DNA of 64,000 bases from Agaribacillus aureus (GTDB lineage Bacteria > Bacteroidota > Bacteroidia > Cytophagales > Cyclobacteriaceae), in assembly GCA_030442055.1 (NCBI GenBank), contig JAUJEB010000004.1, positions 434,001 to 498,000 on the forward strand, written 5' to 3'. Made by a program: the position numbers and the translations under genes. Shown piece by piece: positions 28,610 through 37,191 of the stretch; within the stretch, counting starts at the first letter, position 1, and each line of letters begins with the position of its first letter. The notes under the pieces are model-generated. The model searched no databases, was not told where the DNA came from, and saw nothing but the letters and a program-made list of their open reading frames with translations.

Positions 28610-28722
28610 TTTTTGTTTTTTTTTCTCTTTTTGTCACAAATTGATTAATTCACTGTCTTAATAAAAAAGGACCTTTATGTCCGGAAAATGTTAAATCTAA
28701 GTAAACTTGTAAAACTGTTCGC

Positions 28723-29493
28723 ATGATTGTTATTGCATTCTTTATTGCCCATTGGTACTTATCTCTGTTTTTCCAAACATTCTTTTTACACAGATACGCT
28801 GCCCACAAAGCTTTTACCATGTCGAAGCCCATGGAAAAGTTATTTTTTGTTTTAACCTGGATATTTCAGGGGTCCAATTATCTGAGTGCCTATGGTTATG
28901 GAATTATGCACCGAATGCATCATGCTTATGCAGACACCGAAAATGACCCTCATTCACCCAAATACGATGAAAGTATATGGAAAATGATGTGGAAGACAAA
29001 AACCATTTATTCCAGCATTGCCAACAAAAAAATGGTCGTTGACCCAAGGTTTACCAAAGATATTCCGGAATGGACATGGTTCGATAAAATGGCAAGATCC
29101 TGGCCTTCAAGAATTTTCTGGGGTGGGCTTTATGTCTTGTTTTACTGGCAATTTGCTACCCACTGGAGCTTATTTTTATTGCTCCCCATCCAATTTGCAG
29201 TCTCTCCGATCCACGGCGCTATCATCAACTGGTTTGCCCATAAATACGGCTACCGAAATTTTGAAACCCAGGATACTTCAAGGAATTTCCTTCCGGTTGA
29301 CTTTCTGATGATGGGTGAAAGCTACCACAATAATCACCACAAAAATGGCGGGAGCCCGAATTTCGGTGGTATCAGGTGGCACGAAATTGACCCTACCTAC
29401 CAGATCATCAAGTTGTTTAATTTTTTGGGCATCATTAAAGTAAGAAAAGGCAAAAGCGTCAACGCCGATTTCCCGGAAAGAATTGCTGCCTGA
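28723..29493 (+). CDS. Membrane acyl-CoA/acyl-lipid desaturase
   Basis: The product is 256 residues with several hydrophobic segments. The three His boxes of the di-iron desaturase family are visible: HRYAAH (23-28), HRMHH (63-67) and NNHHKNGG near residue 207. It inserts a double bond (probably delta-9) in fatty acyl chains in the inner membrane. It is slightly short for the family but no part is missing. It follows the ECF sigma gene, which could link membrane fluidity to envelope stress, although that is inference only. Confidence 0.92.
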   Translation: MIVIAFFIAHWYLSLFFQTFFLHRYAAHKAFTMSKPMEKLFFVLTWIFQGSNYLSAYGYGIMHRMHHAYADTENDPHSPKYDESIWKMMWKTKTIYSSIANKKMVVDPRFTKDIPEWTWFDKMARSWPSRIFWGGLYVLFYWQFATHWSLFLLLPIQFAVSPIHGAIINWFAHKYGYRNFETQDTSRNFLPVDFLMMGESYHNNHHKNGGSPNFGGIRWHEIDPTYQIIKLFNFLGIIKVRKGKSVNADFPERIAA

Positions 29494-29601
29494 TTGCTTT
29501 CAAAGGTTTTTACGGCGATTTCTTCTACCCGGAATCGGGGGTTGAGTTAGATTTTTGGTATCATTGTATGCTGTTACCTTAAATTTAGTTAGTCGCACAT
29601 T

Positions 29602-30306
29602 ATGCGTTTATTTTATCAACCTCATATTGGTTCAGGGGCAGACTACCTGGATCTCGAAGAATCCCGTCACTGTGTCAAGGTACTGAGGTTAAAGCAAGGC
29701 GACCCCATTCGTATTATAGATGGCAGTGGCTGGCTATACAGTGGCCAGTTGACCAGAGTCGATGCCAGAAAGTGTTTTTTTAGTGTCGTTGAAAAACATT
29801 TTGAAGAACCCAAAGATTACCACATACACGTAGCCATTGCCCCTACCAAAAACCTGGACAGGCTGGAGTGGTTCGTCGAAAAATCTGTAGAGATAGGTAT
29901 CGACCGGATTTCGCCTATATTATGCCGGCAATCTGAAAGAAGAACATTAAAAACGGATCGCCTGAAAAGAAAAGCGGTAAGCGCCATGAAGCAATCTCTA
30001 AAATTCAGGATGCCTGAAATATCAGAACTATTACCGTTTGAGCGTATTTTAAGCGACACCGGCAACGTTGAAAAGTTTATTGCCCACGTGGATGACTTAC
30101 CAAGACCTCATCTCATAAACGCGGCAAAGCGCGGTGGGCAATACCTGGTGCTTATTGGCCCTGAAGGAGATTTCAGCCGGGAAGAAATTGATACGGCCAT
30201 GAGTCAGGGCTTCGAACCGGTGAGTTTAGGGGACAGCAGGTTAAGAACAGAAACAGCTGGAATCGCAGCATGTCATATTTTAAATCTGATTAATTGTTCC
30301 GGATAG
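29602..30306 (+). CDS. rsmE: 16S rRNA (uracil-1498-N3)-methyltransferase
   Basis: The product is 234 residues of the SPOUT superfamily, normal for RsmE. The N-terminal PUA-like domain covers about residues 1-70 (ESRHCVKVLRLKQGD), and the SAM-binding trefoil knot is signalled by LIGPEGDFSREE and SLGDSRLRTETAG. It methylates U1498 of 16S rRNA at N3. It is a housekeeping gene with no operon partner visible in this window. Confidence 0.95.
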   Translation: MRLFYQPHIGSGADYLDLEESRHCVKVLRLKQGDPIRIIDGSGWLYSGQLTRVDARKCFFSVVEKHFEEPKDYHIHVAIAPTKNLDRLEWFVEKSVEIGIDRISPILCRQSERRTLKTDRLKRKAVSAMKQSLKFRMPEISELLPFERILSDTGNVEKFIAHVDDLPRPHLINAAKRGGQYLVLIGPEGDFSREEIDTAMSQGFEPVSLGDSRLRTETAGIAACHILNLINCSG

Positions 30307-30344
30307 GGATGATTATCAATTAAATGTTTATACCGAGGGCTTGC

Positions 30345-30887
30345 CTAATTCCCGGATACTTCATAATTTTCTGTTACAATGACCTCGGAACGATCTACGG
30401 TATCAAACCGGTAAATCGTTAAAAACCGGGAGGTGATATCTTCGATAATATTAATTAGCGTGTCGTGATCGACGACCAATGTATCTTCCGTTTTAAGCAA
30501 GGTATCCGGATTAAAAAGATAGATTAAAGTATCTGTTGTCAATAAGTCATTTTGATTTAGTACCTCCCAGTAACCATCGAAGATCTTATTTTCATCGCAG
30601 GAATCATCAAAAAGAAGCTTATTGGCTGTAGCACCACTTTCTTTGGCAAAGATTAACTCGTTTTCCAGTAAGCAATCTTCAAGAGCAATAGGACTGCCGT
30701 CGTGTGCTCTGCTTATCAGTTTCCAGGTTTTAGTGGAATCATTGGACAGTAGCCTTTCAGTTTGTGCCGATGTAAACTGTATTTCGGATTCTTCGCCAAT
30801 ACAGGTGACAAATAAAAAACAGATCGCCCCAAATAAGAACAGTGTTAAAATATTTATTTTGAGGCCATTATAGCAAAAAATCCACAT
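30345..30887 (-). CDS. Putative lipoprotein, lipocalin-like
   Basis: The product is 180 residues. A hydrophobic segment ends with FVTC-IGEES, a lipobox-like site near Cys29 with acidic residues after it. The mature protein contains the string STKTWKLISR, a pattern common in Bacteroidota lipocalin-like lipoproteins that open with a 'K-x-W-x-L' strand. Function is unknown. It is convergent with rsmE and divergent from the TonB receptor gene. Confidence 0.7.
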   Translation of the reverse strand: MWIFCYNGLKINILTLFLFGAICFLFVTCIGEESEIQFTSAQTERLLSNDSTKTWKLISRAHDGSPIALEDCLLENELIFAKESGATANKLLFDDSCDENKIFDGYWEVLNQNDLLTTDTLIYLFNPDTLLKTEDTLVVDHDTLINIIEDITSRFLTIYRFDTVDRSEVIVTENYEVSGN

Positions 30888-31052
30888 AAAACATGATCTA
30901 AAATTGTTCCTAAATATAATTGTTTCAATATTAAAACGACGACATCGGTTATAATTTTAATATGAGGGAAATATTTATTTGCTTTGGAAACCTTCCAGGC
31001 AACCCTTTGTCATTTAAGAGAATTTTACATTGAACTAATTGATCTTAAAAAG

Positions 31053-33410
31053 ATGAAGCTTTTGCTTAAGTTAATATTCATTCTTCTATTTACACTGCTT
31101 ATCTCAAAAGCCATTGGCCAAAGCCTCACCCAGACTGTTCGCGGTAAAATTGTCGATCAGCAATCCGGCTCGGCCATCGTTGGTGCCAATGTGATTATCC
31201 TTGACACCGATCCATTGCTGGGAGGGACCACGGATGTCGATGGAAACTTCAGGATCCCTGATGTATCGGTTGGCAGGCACAATCTGAAGGTGTCGTTCAT
31301 TGGATATGAAGACAGTAGCATTCCCGAATTGCTGGTCGGATCCGGAAAGGAAGTAGTGTTATACATTGAGCTTAGGGAATCTTTTGTGCAGATGGAGGAA
31401 GTCGTCATAAAGGCAACTGACCAGGAAAAAGGCAAGCCCCTTAATGACATGGCCTTGATCAGTGCCCAGTCTTTCAGTGTGGAGGAAACTACTCGCTACG
31501 CCGCTACCTTCGACGATCCTGCCCGCGCGGTATTATCACTACCAGGTGTAACCGGTGGCGGAGATGATGGCACCAACGAAATCGTTATTAGAGGCAACTC
31601 GCCGCGGGGCGTGCTGTGGCGGGTTGAAGGCGTGGAGGTACCTAACCCCAACCATTTCGCTGAAGAAGGATCATCGGCAGGTGCGGTAAGCATGCTGAGT
31701 AATAATATGCTCAGTAACTCCGATTTTTTTACCGGAGCGTTCCCGGCGGAATATGGAAATGCGCTTTCAGGTGTCTTCGACATTAATTTAAGACAGGGAA
31801 ATAATGAAAAAAGGGAATATGCCATTCAGGCCGGGTTACTGGGATTAGCATTCGCTGCCGAAGGTCCTTTCTCGGCAAATTCAAAGGGGTCCTATCTGGT
31901 CAACTACCGGTATTCTACGGTTGATCTTATCGATAAAATCGGTGTGGAAATAATTGAGCCCAATGAGGTGGTAACTTTTCAGGACTTCTCATTTAAATTT
32001 CAGCTTCCTACAAAAAAAGCCGGAGCCTTTTCGCTGTGGGGAATTGGTGGTGCCAGCAGTTATAAATATAAAGCCATACCCCAAGAAAGGGATTTTATCG
32101 ATGAAGATAGTAGAAACCGGATGATGGCGCTCGGGTTATCACATATCTACTATTTCAATGATGATACCTATTTAAAATCCATTATATCCTGGTCGGGTTT
32201 GGAAAACAGATTTTTGGAGGACTCCCTGGGACAAAAAATTCAATTTGATGAATCTTTTCAACACGCTGCACTCAGAGGTTCTTTCCTACTGAATCACAAA
32301 TTCAACGCCAGAAATACCCTGAGATCCGGGGTCATTTTAAACCAGTTGAGTTACGATTTGTTTTCCAAGTTCAGAAACATCAGAACCGATCAATTGCAAA
32401 CCGAAGTAAACGCCAGTGGAAATACCCAGCTCTGGCAGGCCTATACGCAATGGCAAAACCGCCCTACCGAGGAGTTAACCATCAACACAGGACTTCATTT
32501 TAGCTATTTCGGCCTTAACGGAAACACCAGCCTGGAACCGCGGATTAGTGGGAGATGGCAATTCAGGGCTAACCAGGCCCTTACCGCCGGGCTGGGTATC
32601 CATAGCCGGTTAGAACCAATTTCTCTTTACCTGGCACAGGAACAATTGCCTGAGGGAGGTTATGTTCAACCCAATAAATCATTGGACCTGACCAAAGCTG
32701 TGCATTATGTGCTCGGCTATGAGCGAAAACTACGACCGGATTTAAAACTAAAAACTGAAATCTACTACCAACATTTATACGATGTTCCCATTCGCCCAGA
32801 TTTTGTTACGCAGCCATGGCAGCTTATCAACTCTGCCCTCAACGCACGGGATGGTTTTACTACAGATACCCTGGTAAACAATGGCACAGGAAAAAATTAC
32901 GGACTGGAACTTACTCTTGAAAAATATTTCACCAACAACTACTACTTTATGATCACCGGATCACTTTTTGAATCCAGGTATACCGGGGCTGATAAAATTG
33001 AAAGAAATACCAGGTTCAACAGTAATTTCGCCACCAACATAATTATGGGTAAAGAGTTTAAAGTCGGCAAAGCCGGCAACAACCTTATCGGGATCAACGG
33101 CAGAGTGATCTGGGGTGGCGGCCAGCGGGTAGTTCCTATAGATTTAGCTGCCTCCCGGGCCAATAACAGAACAATCTATGACTGGGATAATGCTTTTGAA
33201 AGACAGCTCCCCAATTATTTCCGGATGGATATAGGTATCAGGTATCAAAGAAACAAACCAAAACACGCCAGTATTATAGCCTTAAACGTTCAAAATTTTA
33301 CAGGGAGGTATAATGTTTTGGACGAGTTTTACAGCAACCGGACCAGTGACATCCAAACTGAAGAACAACTGGGACTGTTTCCAAATATTAGTTATCGAAT
33401 AGAATTTTAA
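31053..33410 (+). CDS. TonB-dependent outer-membrane receptor
   Basis: The product is 785 residues from the ATG at 31053. The frame is open upstream to a TTG at 30984, but only the ATG puts the signal peptide (KLLLKLIFILLFTLLISKAIGQ) at the N-terminus. After the signal comes a carboxypeptidase-regulatory-like domain (VRGKIVDQQSGSAIVGANV), a plug domain (RAVLSLPGVTGG and IVIRGNSPRGVLWRVEGV) and a beta-barrel ending in Phe (SYRIEF), the usual assembly signal. No SusD partner is adjacent, which argues against glycan uptake. The convergent ChaN-like gene hints at iron or haem. Confidence 0.9.
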   Translation: MKLLLKLIFILLFTLLISKAIGQSLTQTVRGKIVDQQSGSAIVGANVIILDTDPLLGGTTDVDGNFRIPDVSVGRHNLKVSFIGYEDSSIPELLVGSGKEVVLYIELRESFVQMEEVVIKATDQEKGKPLNDMALISAQSFSVEETTRYAATFDDPARAVLSLPGVTGGGDDGTNEIVIRGNSPRGVLWRVEGVEVPNPNHFAEEGSSAGAVSMLSNNMLSNSDFFTGAFPAEYGNALSGVFDINLRQGNNEKREYAIQAGLLGLAFAAEGPFSANSKGSYLVNYRYSTVDLIDKIGVEIIEPNEVVTFQDFSFKFQLPTKKAGAFSLWGIGGASSYKYKAIPQERDFIDEDSRNRMMALGLSHIYYFNDDTYLKSIISWSGLENRFLEDSLGQKIQFDESFQHAALRGSFLLNHKFNARNTLRSGVILNQLSYDLFSKFRNIRTDQLQTEVNASGNTQLWQAYTQWQNRPTEELTINTGLHFSYFGLNGNTSLEPRISGRWQFRANQALTAGLGIHSRLEPISLYLAQEQLPEGGYVQPNKSLDLTKAVHYVLGYERKLRPDLKLKTEIYYQHLYDVPIRPDFVTQPWQLINSALNARDGFTTDTLVNNGTGKNYGLELTLEKYFTNNYYFMITGSLFESRYTGADKIERNTRFNSNFATNIIMGKEFKVGKAGNNLIGINGRVIWGGGQRVVPIDLAASRANNRTIYDWDNAFERQLPNYFRMDIGIRYQRNKPKHASIIALNVQNFTGRYNVLDEFYSNRTSDIQTEEQLGLFPNISYRIEF

Positions 33411-33490
33411 AGACTTAAAAATATTTGAAGGTGTTGTTATTTATTTTAACCTTTTACGAGAAGCCCCAATTGCTAATTCTGATGTTCCTT

Positions 33491-33520
33491 GCTACCATCA
33501 TGGTTGGCTAGCCTGGTAGC
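33491..33520. repeat. Inverted repeat between convergent receptor and ChaN genes
   Basis: GCTACCA (33491-33497) and TGGTAGC (33514-33520) form perfect 7-bp arms, with an internal GGCTAGCC palindrome. It lacks a T-run, so it is only a weak terminator candidate, four bases before the ChaN-like stop codon. Confidence 0.4.
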
Positions 33521-33523
33521 TTA

Positions 33524-34399
33524 TCAATGGGTTTTCGTCATCGTGGAAGGTATTGTCAAAATAAAATCAGCAACACCTTCGTTTTCCGGCACCAACACAT
33601 TGACATCTGACTGCTCTACAGAGGCAATGCTTAATATTTTTAGCCGGTCATCCAGCTGATTCAGATACCAGCCGATTCCTTCAAAATTATTGGAATGGTA
33701 GGTTCCGTTGAGGTGTATCAATGTATGCCGTTTTTCAAGATTACGGTAAATAAAATGAGCCATAGTAGCATCTTTAATAGCCTGTGCCCTGGGAAGGTTA
33801 CTACCGCCGTGGCCTATTGCCATAGCCAGCATATTGCTGTAGCCCTCTAAAGTAGAATCATAAGCAATCGGCAATGGTGCTATAAAACTTTTTGCCCGGG
33901 CAGACAGATTTTGCAACGATGCAAAACCACCTTTATAAACCATGCTGGCATACCTTCTCGGAATATTGGAAGCTATAAATGGAATATGCTTTTCCTTCGC
34001 AAACAACACCAACGGCTTGTAGTCTGTTCTGTAGTTATTCCATAGTTTGGCCTCTTTTTCAAAATTAGCTTCTCCAATTAGCCCATCGAGAAATTCATCG
34101 AGGATCATTTGATTGTCAGCTTCAAACATTTCTGCTCCCAAAATTACTTTCCCCGATTTTTTATCGTATAAGTCCCTGGTTAACTCCAGCTGCAGCCAAT
34201 GACAAATGGGGTTATCATGCAATTCACCAAATAAAACAACATCTGCTTTTACCGCCTTGTCCAGTAGCTGACGATAGTTGCTGTGCTTCCCTTGCCTGTC
34301 ATACAGCCTGTAGGAATCCTTCGTATCAAAGCTCCCAAGCAGCACCAGCATTAAAGCAATACCTGATTTTAGCACAGTTGATGAATCGATGAATTTCAT
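33524..34399 (-). CDS. ChaN-like haem-binding protein (DUF399 family)
   Basis: The product is 291 residues. An N-terminal hydrophobic segment (about 10-24) acts as signal or anchor. The ChaN fold signatures are visible: VVLFGELHDNPICHWLQLEL, LGAEMFEADNQMILDEFL and the C-terminal LIHLNGTYHSNNF. In Campylobacter, ChaN binds two haems and is iron-regulated with a haem receptor; by analogy this protein may receive haem-iron from the neighbouring TonB-dependent receptor. The lipobox Cys of ChaN is not evident. It is convergent with the receptor gene rather than co-transcribed. Confidence 0.85.
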   Translation of the reverse strand: MKFIDSSTVLKSGIALMLVLLGSFDTKDSYRLYDRQGKHSNYRQLLDKAVKADVVLFGELHDNPICHWLQLELTRDLYDKKSGKVILGAEMFEADNQMILDEFLDGLIGEANFEKEAKLWNNYRTDYKPLVLFAKEKHIPFIASNIPRRYASMVYKGGFASLQNLSARAKSFIAPLPIAYDSTLEGYSNMLAMAIGHGGSNLPRAQAIKDATMAHFIYRNLEKRHTLIHLNGTYHSNNFEGIGWYLNQLDDRLKILSIASVEQSDVNVLVPENEGVADFILTIPSTMTKTH

Positions 34400-34514
34400 T
34401 GTTTTAATTAGGCTTCAATCGAATGGCGTCAGCAATCCGACAAATGGCAAATTAACTGTTTTAGCACAAACTAATCTTTGCTAGTTTTGGTTGTTAGTTG
34501 TAAAAAAAGAAATA

Positions 34515-35492
34515 ATGAGCAATATATCCTACTTGCAAACCACAAAAAACATTTATAAAGATGCTGCCGAAAACCCCAACGTTGGATTGTGCTGCACGAC
34601 AACACCTGTTTGGCAACTTCCGGACCTGGAGGTACCAAAAATCATGTTGGACATGAATTATGGCTGCGGCAGTACGGTCAATCCCAGAGACCTGGTAAAT
34701 AATCCTACCGTCTTGTATGTTGGCGTGGGAGGTGGCATGGAATTACTGCAATTTTCTTATTTCAACCGTACCAAAGGCGGTACCATTGGTATCGATGTAG
34801 TCGAAGAAATGCTGGATGCCTCAAAGGTAAATTTCAAGGAAGCCGAGAAACTAAACCCCTGGTTTAAATCCGATTTTGTTGACCTGAGAAAGGGAGATGC
34901 CCTCCACCTGCCTATTGAGGAAGGAACCATCGATGTGGCGGCACAAAACTGCCTTTTTAACATATTTAAAATTGACGACCTGAAACAGGCACTCCGGGAA
35001 ATGTACCGGGTGCTGAAACCCCATGGCCGATTGGTACTTTCCGATCCCATTTGCGAAACACCAATGTCAGACAGCCTGAGAAATGACGAGCGTTTAAGAG
35101 CCATGTGTCTTACCGGCGCCATTCCTTTAAATGATTATATCCAGCTGATTACAGACTGCGGTTTTGGCACCGTTGAAATCAGGGCAAAAAGACCCTACCG
35201 GGTGCTGTCTCCCGACCAGTATGATACCGACCAACTGATATTCATTGAAAGTGTAGAAGTTTGTGCCATTAAAGACCCCATGCCCGAAGACGGTCCCTGT
35301 ATATTTACAGGCAAGACAGCTATTTATTTCGGAGATCAGGAGTACTTCGATGATGGCAAAGGCCATGTATTATTGCCTAATATGCCTTTGGCAGTGTGTG
35401 ATAAAACTGCCGGAGCGCTGGCCGGCCTGGGGAGAAAAGATATATTTACTTCCGATGCCACCTATTTTTATGACGGTGGAGGCTGTTGTTAA
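34515..35492 (+). CDS. arsM: ArsM-like SAM-dependent methyltransferase (arsenosugar-type)
   Basis: The product is about 325 residues from the ATG at 34515 (a TTG at 34491 is in frame). A class I methyltransferase domain starts with VLYVGVGGGMELLQF and carries GIDVVEEMLDA (SAM binding). Cysteines are placed as in arsenite methyltransferases: GLCC and YGCGS before the SAM domain, and a C-terminal GGGCC end. These features fit the ArsM group associated with arsenosugar synthesis rather than classical shorter ArsM. The radical-SAM partner ArsS and other ars genes are not in the window. The substrate is inferred; a different soft-metal substrate is possible. Confidence 0.75.
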   Translation: MSNISYLQTTKNIYKDAAENPNVGLCCTTTPVWQLPDLEVPKIMLDMNYGCGSTVNPRDLVNNPTVLYVGVGGGMELLQFSYFNRTKGGTIGIDVVEEMLDASKVNFKEAEKLNPWFKSDFVDLRKGDALHLPIEEGTIDVAAQNCLFNIFKIDDLKQALREMYRVLKPHGRLVLSDPICETPMSDSLRNDERLRAMCLTGAIPLNDYIQLITDCGFGTVEIRAKRPYRVLSPDQYDTDQLIFIESVEVCAIKDPMPEDGPCIFTGKTAIYFGDQEYFDDGKGHVLLPNMPLAVCDKTAGALAGLGRKDIFTSDATYFYDGGGCC

Positions 35493-35535
35493 GACATCCG
35501 GCAAGGCCAAAGGCGGAGATCATTCATGAATTTAG

Positions 35536-35547
35536 ATGTTGCAACAT
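35536..35547. promoter_or_regulatory. 12-bp perfect palindrome between the methyltransferase and DoxX genes
   Basis: ATGTTGCAACAT is its own reverse complement. It lies 44 bp after the methyltransferase stop and 63 bp before the DoxX start. A near copy (ATGTTGCAGCAT, one change) occurs at 36049-36060 before the next gene. An operator is plausible but unproven. Confidence 0.4.
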
Positions 35548-35609
35548 ATAAAAAATACCGCTATATTACTTAGGCAAATGACAATTTTTAACCTATAAAG
35601 AATAAAATC

Positions 35610-35984
35610 ATGAATGAGAAAACTAAAAAAATTGTAGGTTGGGTATTGGCCGGGGCATTAACGGCATTCATAGCTTTTAGCGCAATTGGCAAACTAACGG
35701 GTGATCCGATGCCGATGGACATGTTAACAGGTTGGGGGTTTACCGAAGGTGAAGTGACGCTAATTGGTATTGGGGAATTACTTTCTGTTATACTATTCCT
35801 GATCCCTAAAACTTCCTCCTTGGGGACACTTTTGATGAGTGCTTATTTTGGCGGCGCTATTGCCTCACATATGCAGGCGGAAGCGCCATTAGACAACTAC
35901 ACCTTTCCTTCAATAATTTTAATCGTAATTTGGATTACTGCTTTAATTAGAAATCCGGAGATATTCTCAAGTTTCAAAAAATAA
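35610..35984 (+). CDS. DoxX-like small membrane protein
   Basis: The product is 124 residues with four hydrophobic segments (about 9-27, 48-65, 69-87 and 97-113) and the DoxX-like pattern AFSAIGKL near the first helix and GIGELL in the second. Proteins of this family are often near redox or sulfur genes but their reaction is usually unknown. It lies 117 bp after the ArsM-like gene in the same direction and has its own strong terminator downstream. A role in membrane protection with the methyltransferase is guesswork. Confidence 0.8.
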   Translation: MNEKTKKIVGWVLAGALTAFIAFSAIGKLTGDPMPMDMLTGWGFTEGEVTLIGIGELLSVILFLIPKTSSLGTLLMSAYFGGAIASHMQAEAPLDNYTFPSIILIVIWITALIRNPEIFSSFKK

Positions 35985-36004
35985 AAAAAATAAGCGTATT
36001 TAAG

Positions 36005-36046
36005 TCCCTTCATGACTAATACAATTGACATGAAGGGATTTTTTAT
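36005..36046 (+). terminator. Rho-independent terminator after the DoxX-like gene
   Basis: A perfect 10-bp stem pairs TCCCTTCATG (36005-36014) with CATGAAGGGA (36029-36038) and is followed by TTTTTTAT. It closes the methyltransferase-DoxX unit. Confidence 0.88.
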
Positions 36047-36048
36047 GC

Positions 36049-36060
36049 ATGTTGCAGCAT
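36049..36060. promoter_or_regulatory. Near copy of the 12-bp palindrome, upstream of the DUF1835 gene
   Basis: ATGTTGCAGCAT differs from the perfect palindrome at 35536-35547 by one base and lies 10 bp before the DUF1835 start codon at 36071. Two related copies around short transcription units suggest a shared regulator, but chance is not excluded. Confidence 0.3.
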
Positions 36061-36070
36061 AATCAAACTT

Positions 36071-37024
36071 ATGAAAACACTCCACATATTAAACGGTGAT
36101 GCCACTAAAAGCCTATTCACCCAATCAGGGCTTACAGGTGACATTTGTGTCTGGCGGGAAGCGCTGGCAACCGGACCTGTTCTCCAGGTTGTCGGAAGCC
36201 CTGAATTCTGGAAGTTAAGGGCGCAATATATCATGGACAGCTTCGAAGGTTATTTTCAAAAAGGTCCGGATTTGGAAGAATATCAGGCCATGGCCGTTAA
36301 ATTGGCTATGGTGGAAAAGGCAGCGCACTACGACGAGCTGATTTTGTGGTTTGAATACGACCTTTTCTGCCAGATAAATCTTATCGCCCTGCTCAGCTGG
36401 TTAAAACACCTGGAGCCGAAAAATACCAAAATTTCCCTGGTATGTATTGATCAGTTCCCCGGCCATCCTAATTTTCGGGGGCTGGGTGAGTTAAAACCCC
36501 AGGATTTCCCCTCATTAATAGGGCAAAAAATCCAGTTAACCACAAAGGATCTTGAATTCGCCCATGAAGCATGGCTGGCCTTTGCAGACCCAGATCCTCG
36601 CGCCATACAAAATTTGCTAAACCGTAGTTTTCCTCCGGCATTTCCTTTTCTGGCAGACGCCTTAAAAGCTCACATCAAAAGATTTCCCCGGGCCCGGAAT
36701 GGATTGAATCATTTGCAGGTGAAACAGTTGGAACTCATCAGGAAAGGAAGTAGTACTAAAAAGAAAATAGTAAGGGAAATGCTACAAAACGATTTCCACT
36801 ATGGATTTGGCGATTTGCAATATTTTGAAATGCTGCATCAACTGGCCAAGCTATACGATACGCAGGGGGATCAGCTTTTACTTAATTCCACAGGAGAAAG
36901 CGTATTATCCGGTACTATGCATTTCTTTGACATTGAAAAATCGGATTTTCCTTTAGGGGGCGCTAACGGCCGGAAATACTGCCTGGATCAGGCAGATGAA
37001 ACTTTAACCGTCTCCAATTACTAA
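36071..37024 (+). CDS. DUF1835 domain-containing protein
   Basis: The product is 317 residues. The N-terminus MKTLHILNGDATKSLF and the string CVWREALATGPV identify the DUF1835 family. The central FEYDLFCQINLIALL and DQFPGHPNFRGLGEL segments are typical as well. Function is unknown; no signal peptide is seen, so it is cytosolic. It is monocistronic by position, between a terminator upstream and a 167-bp gap downstream. Confidence 0.85.
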   Translation: MKTLHILNGDATKSLFTQSGLTGDICVWREALATGPVLQVVGSPEFWKLRAQYIMDSFEGYFQKGPDLEEYQAMAVKLAMVEKAAHYDELILWFEYDLFCQINLIALLSWLKHLEPKNTKISLVCIDQFPGHPNFRGLGELKPQDFPSLIGQKIQLTTKDLEFAHEAWLAFADPDPRAIQNLLNRSFPPAFPFLADALKAHIKRFPRARNGLNHLQVKQLELIRKGSSTKKKIVREMLQNDFHYGFGDLQYFEMLHQLAKLYDTQGDQLLLNSTGESVLSGTMHFFDIEKSDFPLGGANGRKYCLDQADETLTVSNY

Positions 37025-37152
37025 TTCTTGATCAGATTTTGACTTTGTTGCAAATTTCTCAATTTACACCAATTAAATGGGGCTAAATTTGCCATATTGT
37101 CATTCTTCTAAAGATTCAAAAGATAAGTGACCAATCATCCAATGCAATTAAT

Positions 37153-37160
37153 TAGTTTTG
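37153..37160 (+). promoter_or_regulatory. Candidate -7 element of the serine-synthesis fusion gene
   Basis: TAGTTTTG followed by C matches TAnnTTTG exactly and lies 31 nt before the ATG at 37192. No clear -33 TTTG is found at the right distance. Confidence 0.4.
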
Positions 37161-37191
37161 CAGAAAAATTTTGCGATAATAGGATATTCCA

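Noticed and set aside
37025-37191. Possible riboswitch before the serine-synthesis gene
   Set aside because: No aptamer-like conserved core or terminator stem was recognised in 167 bp.
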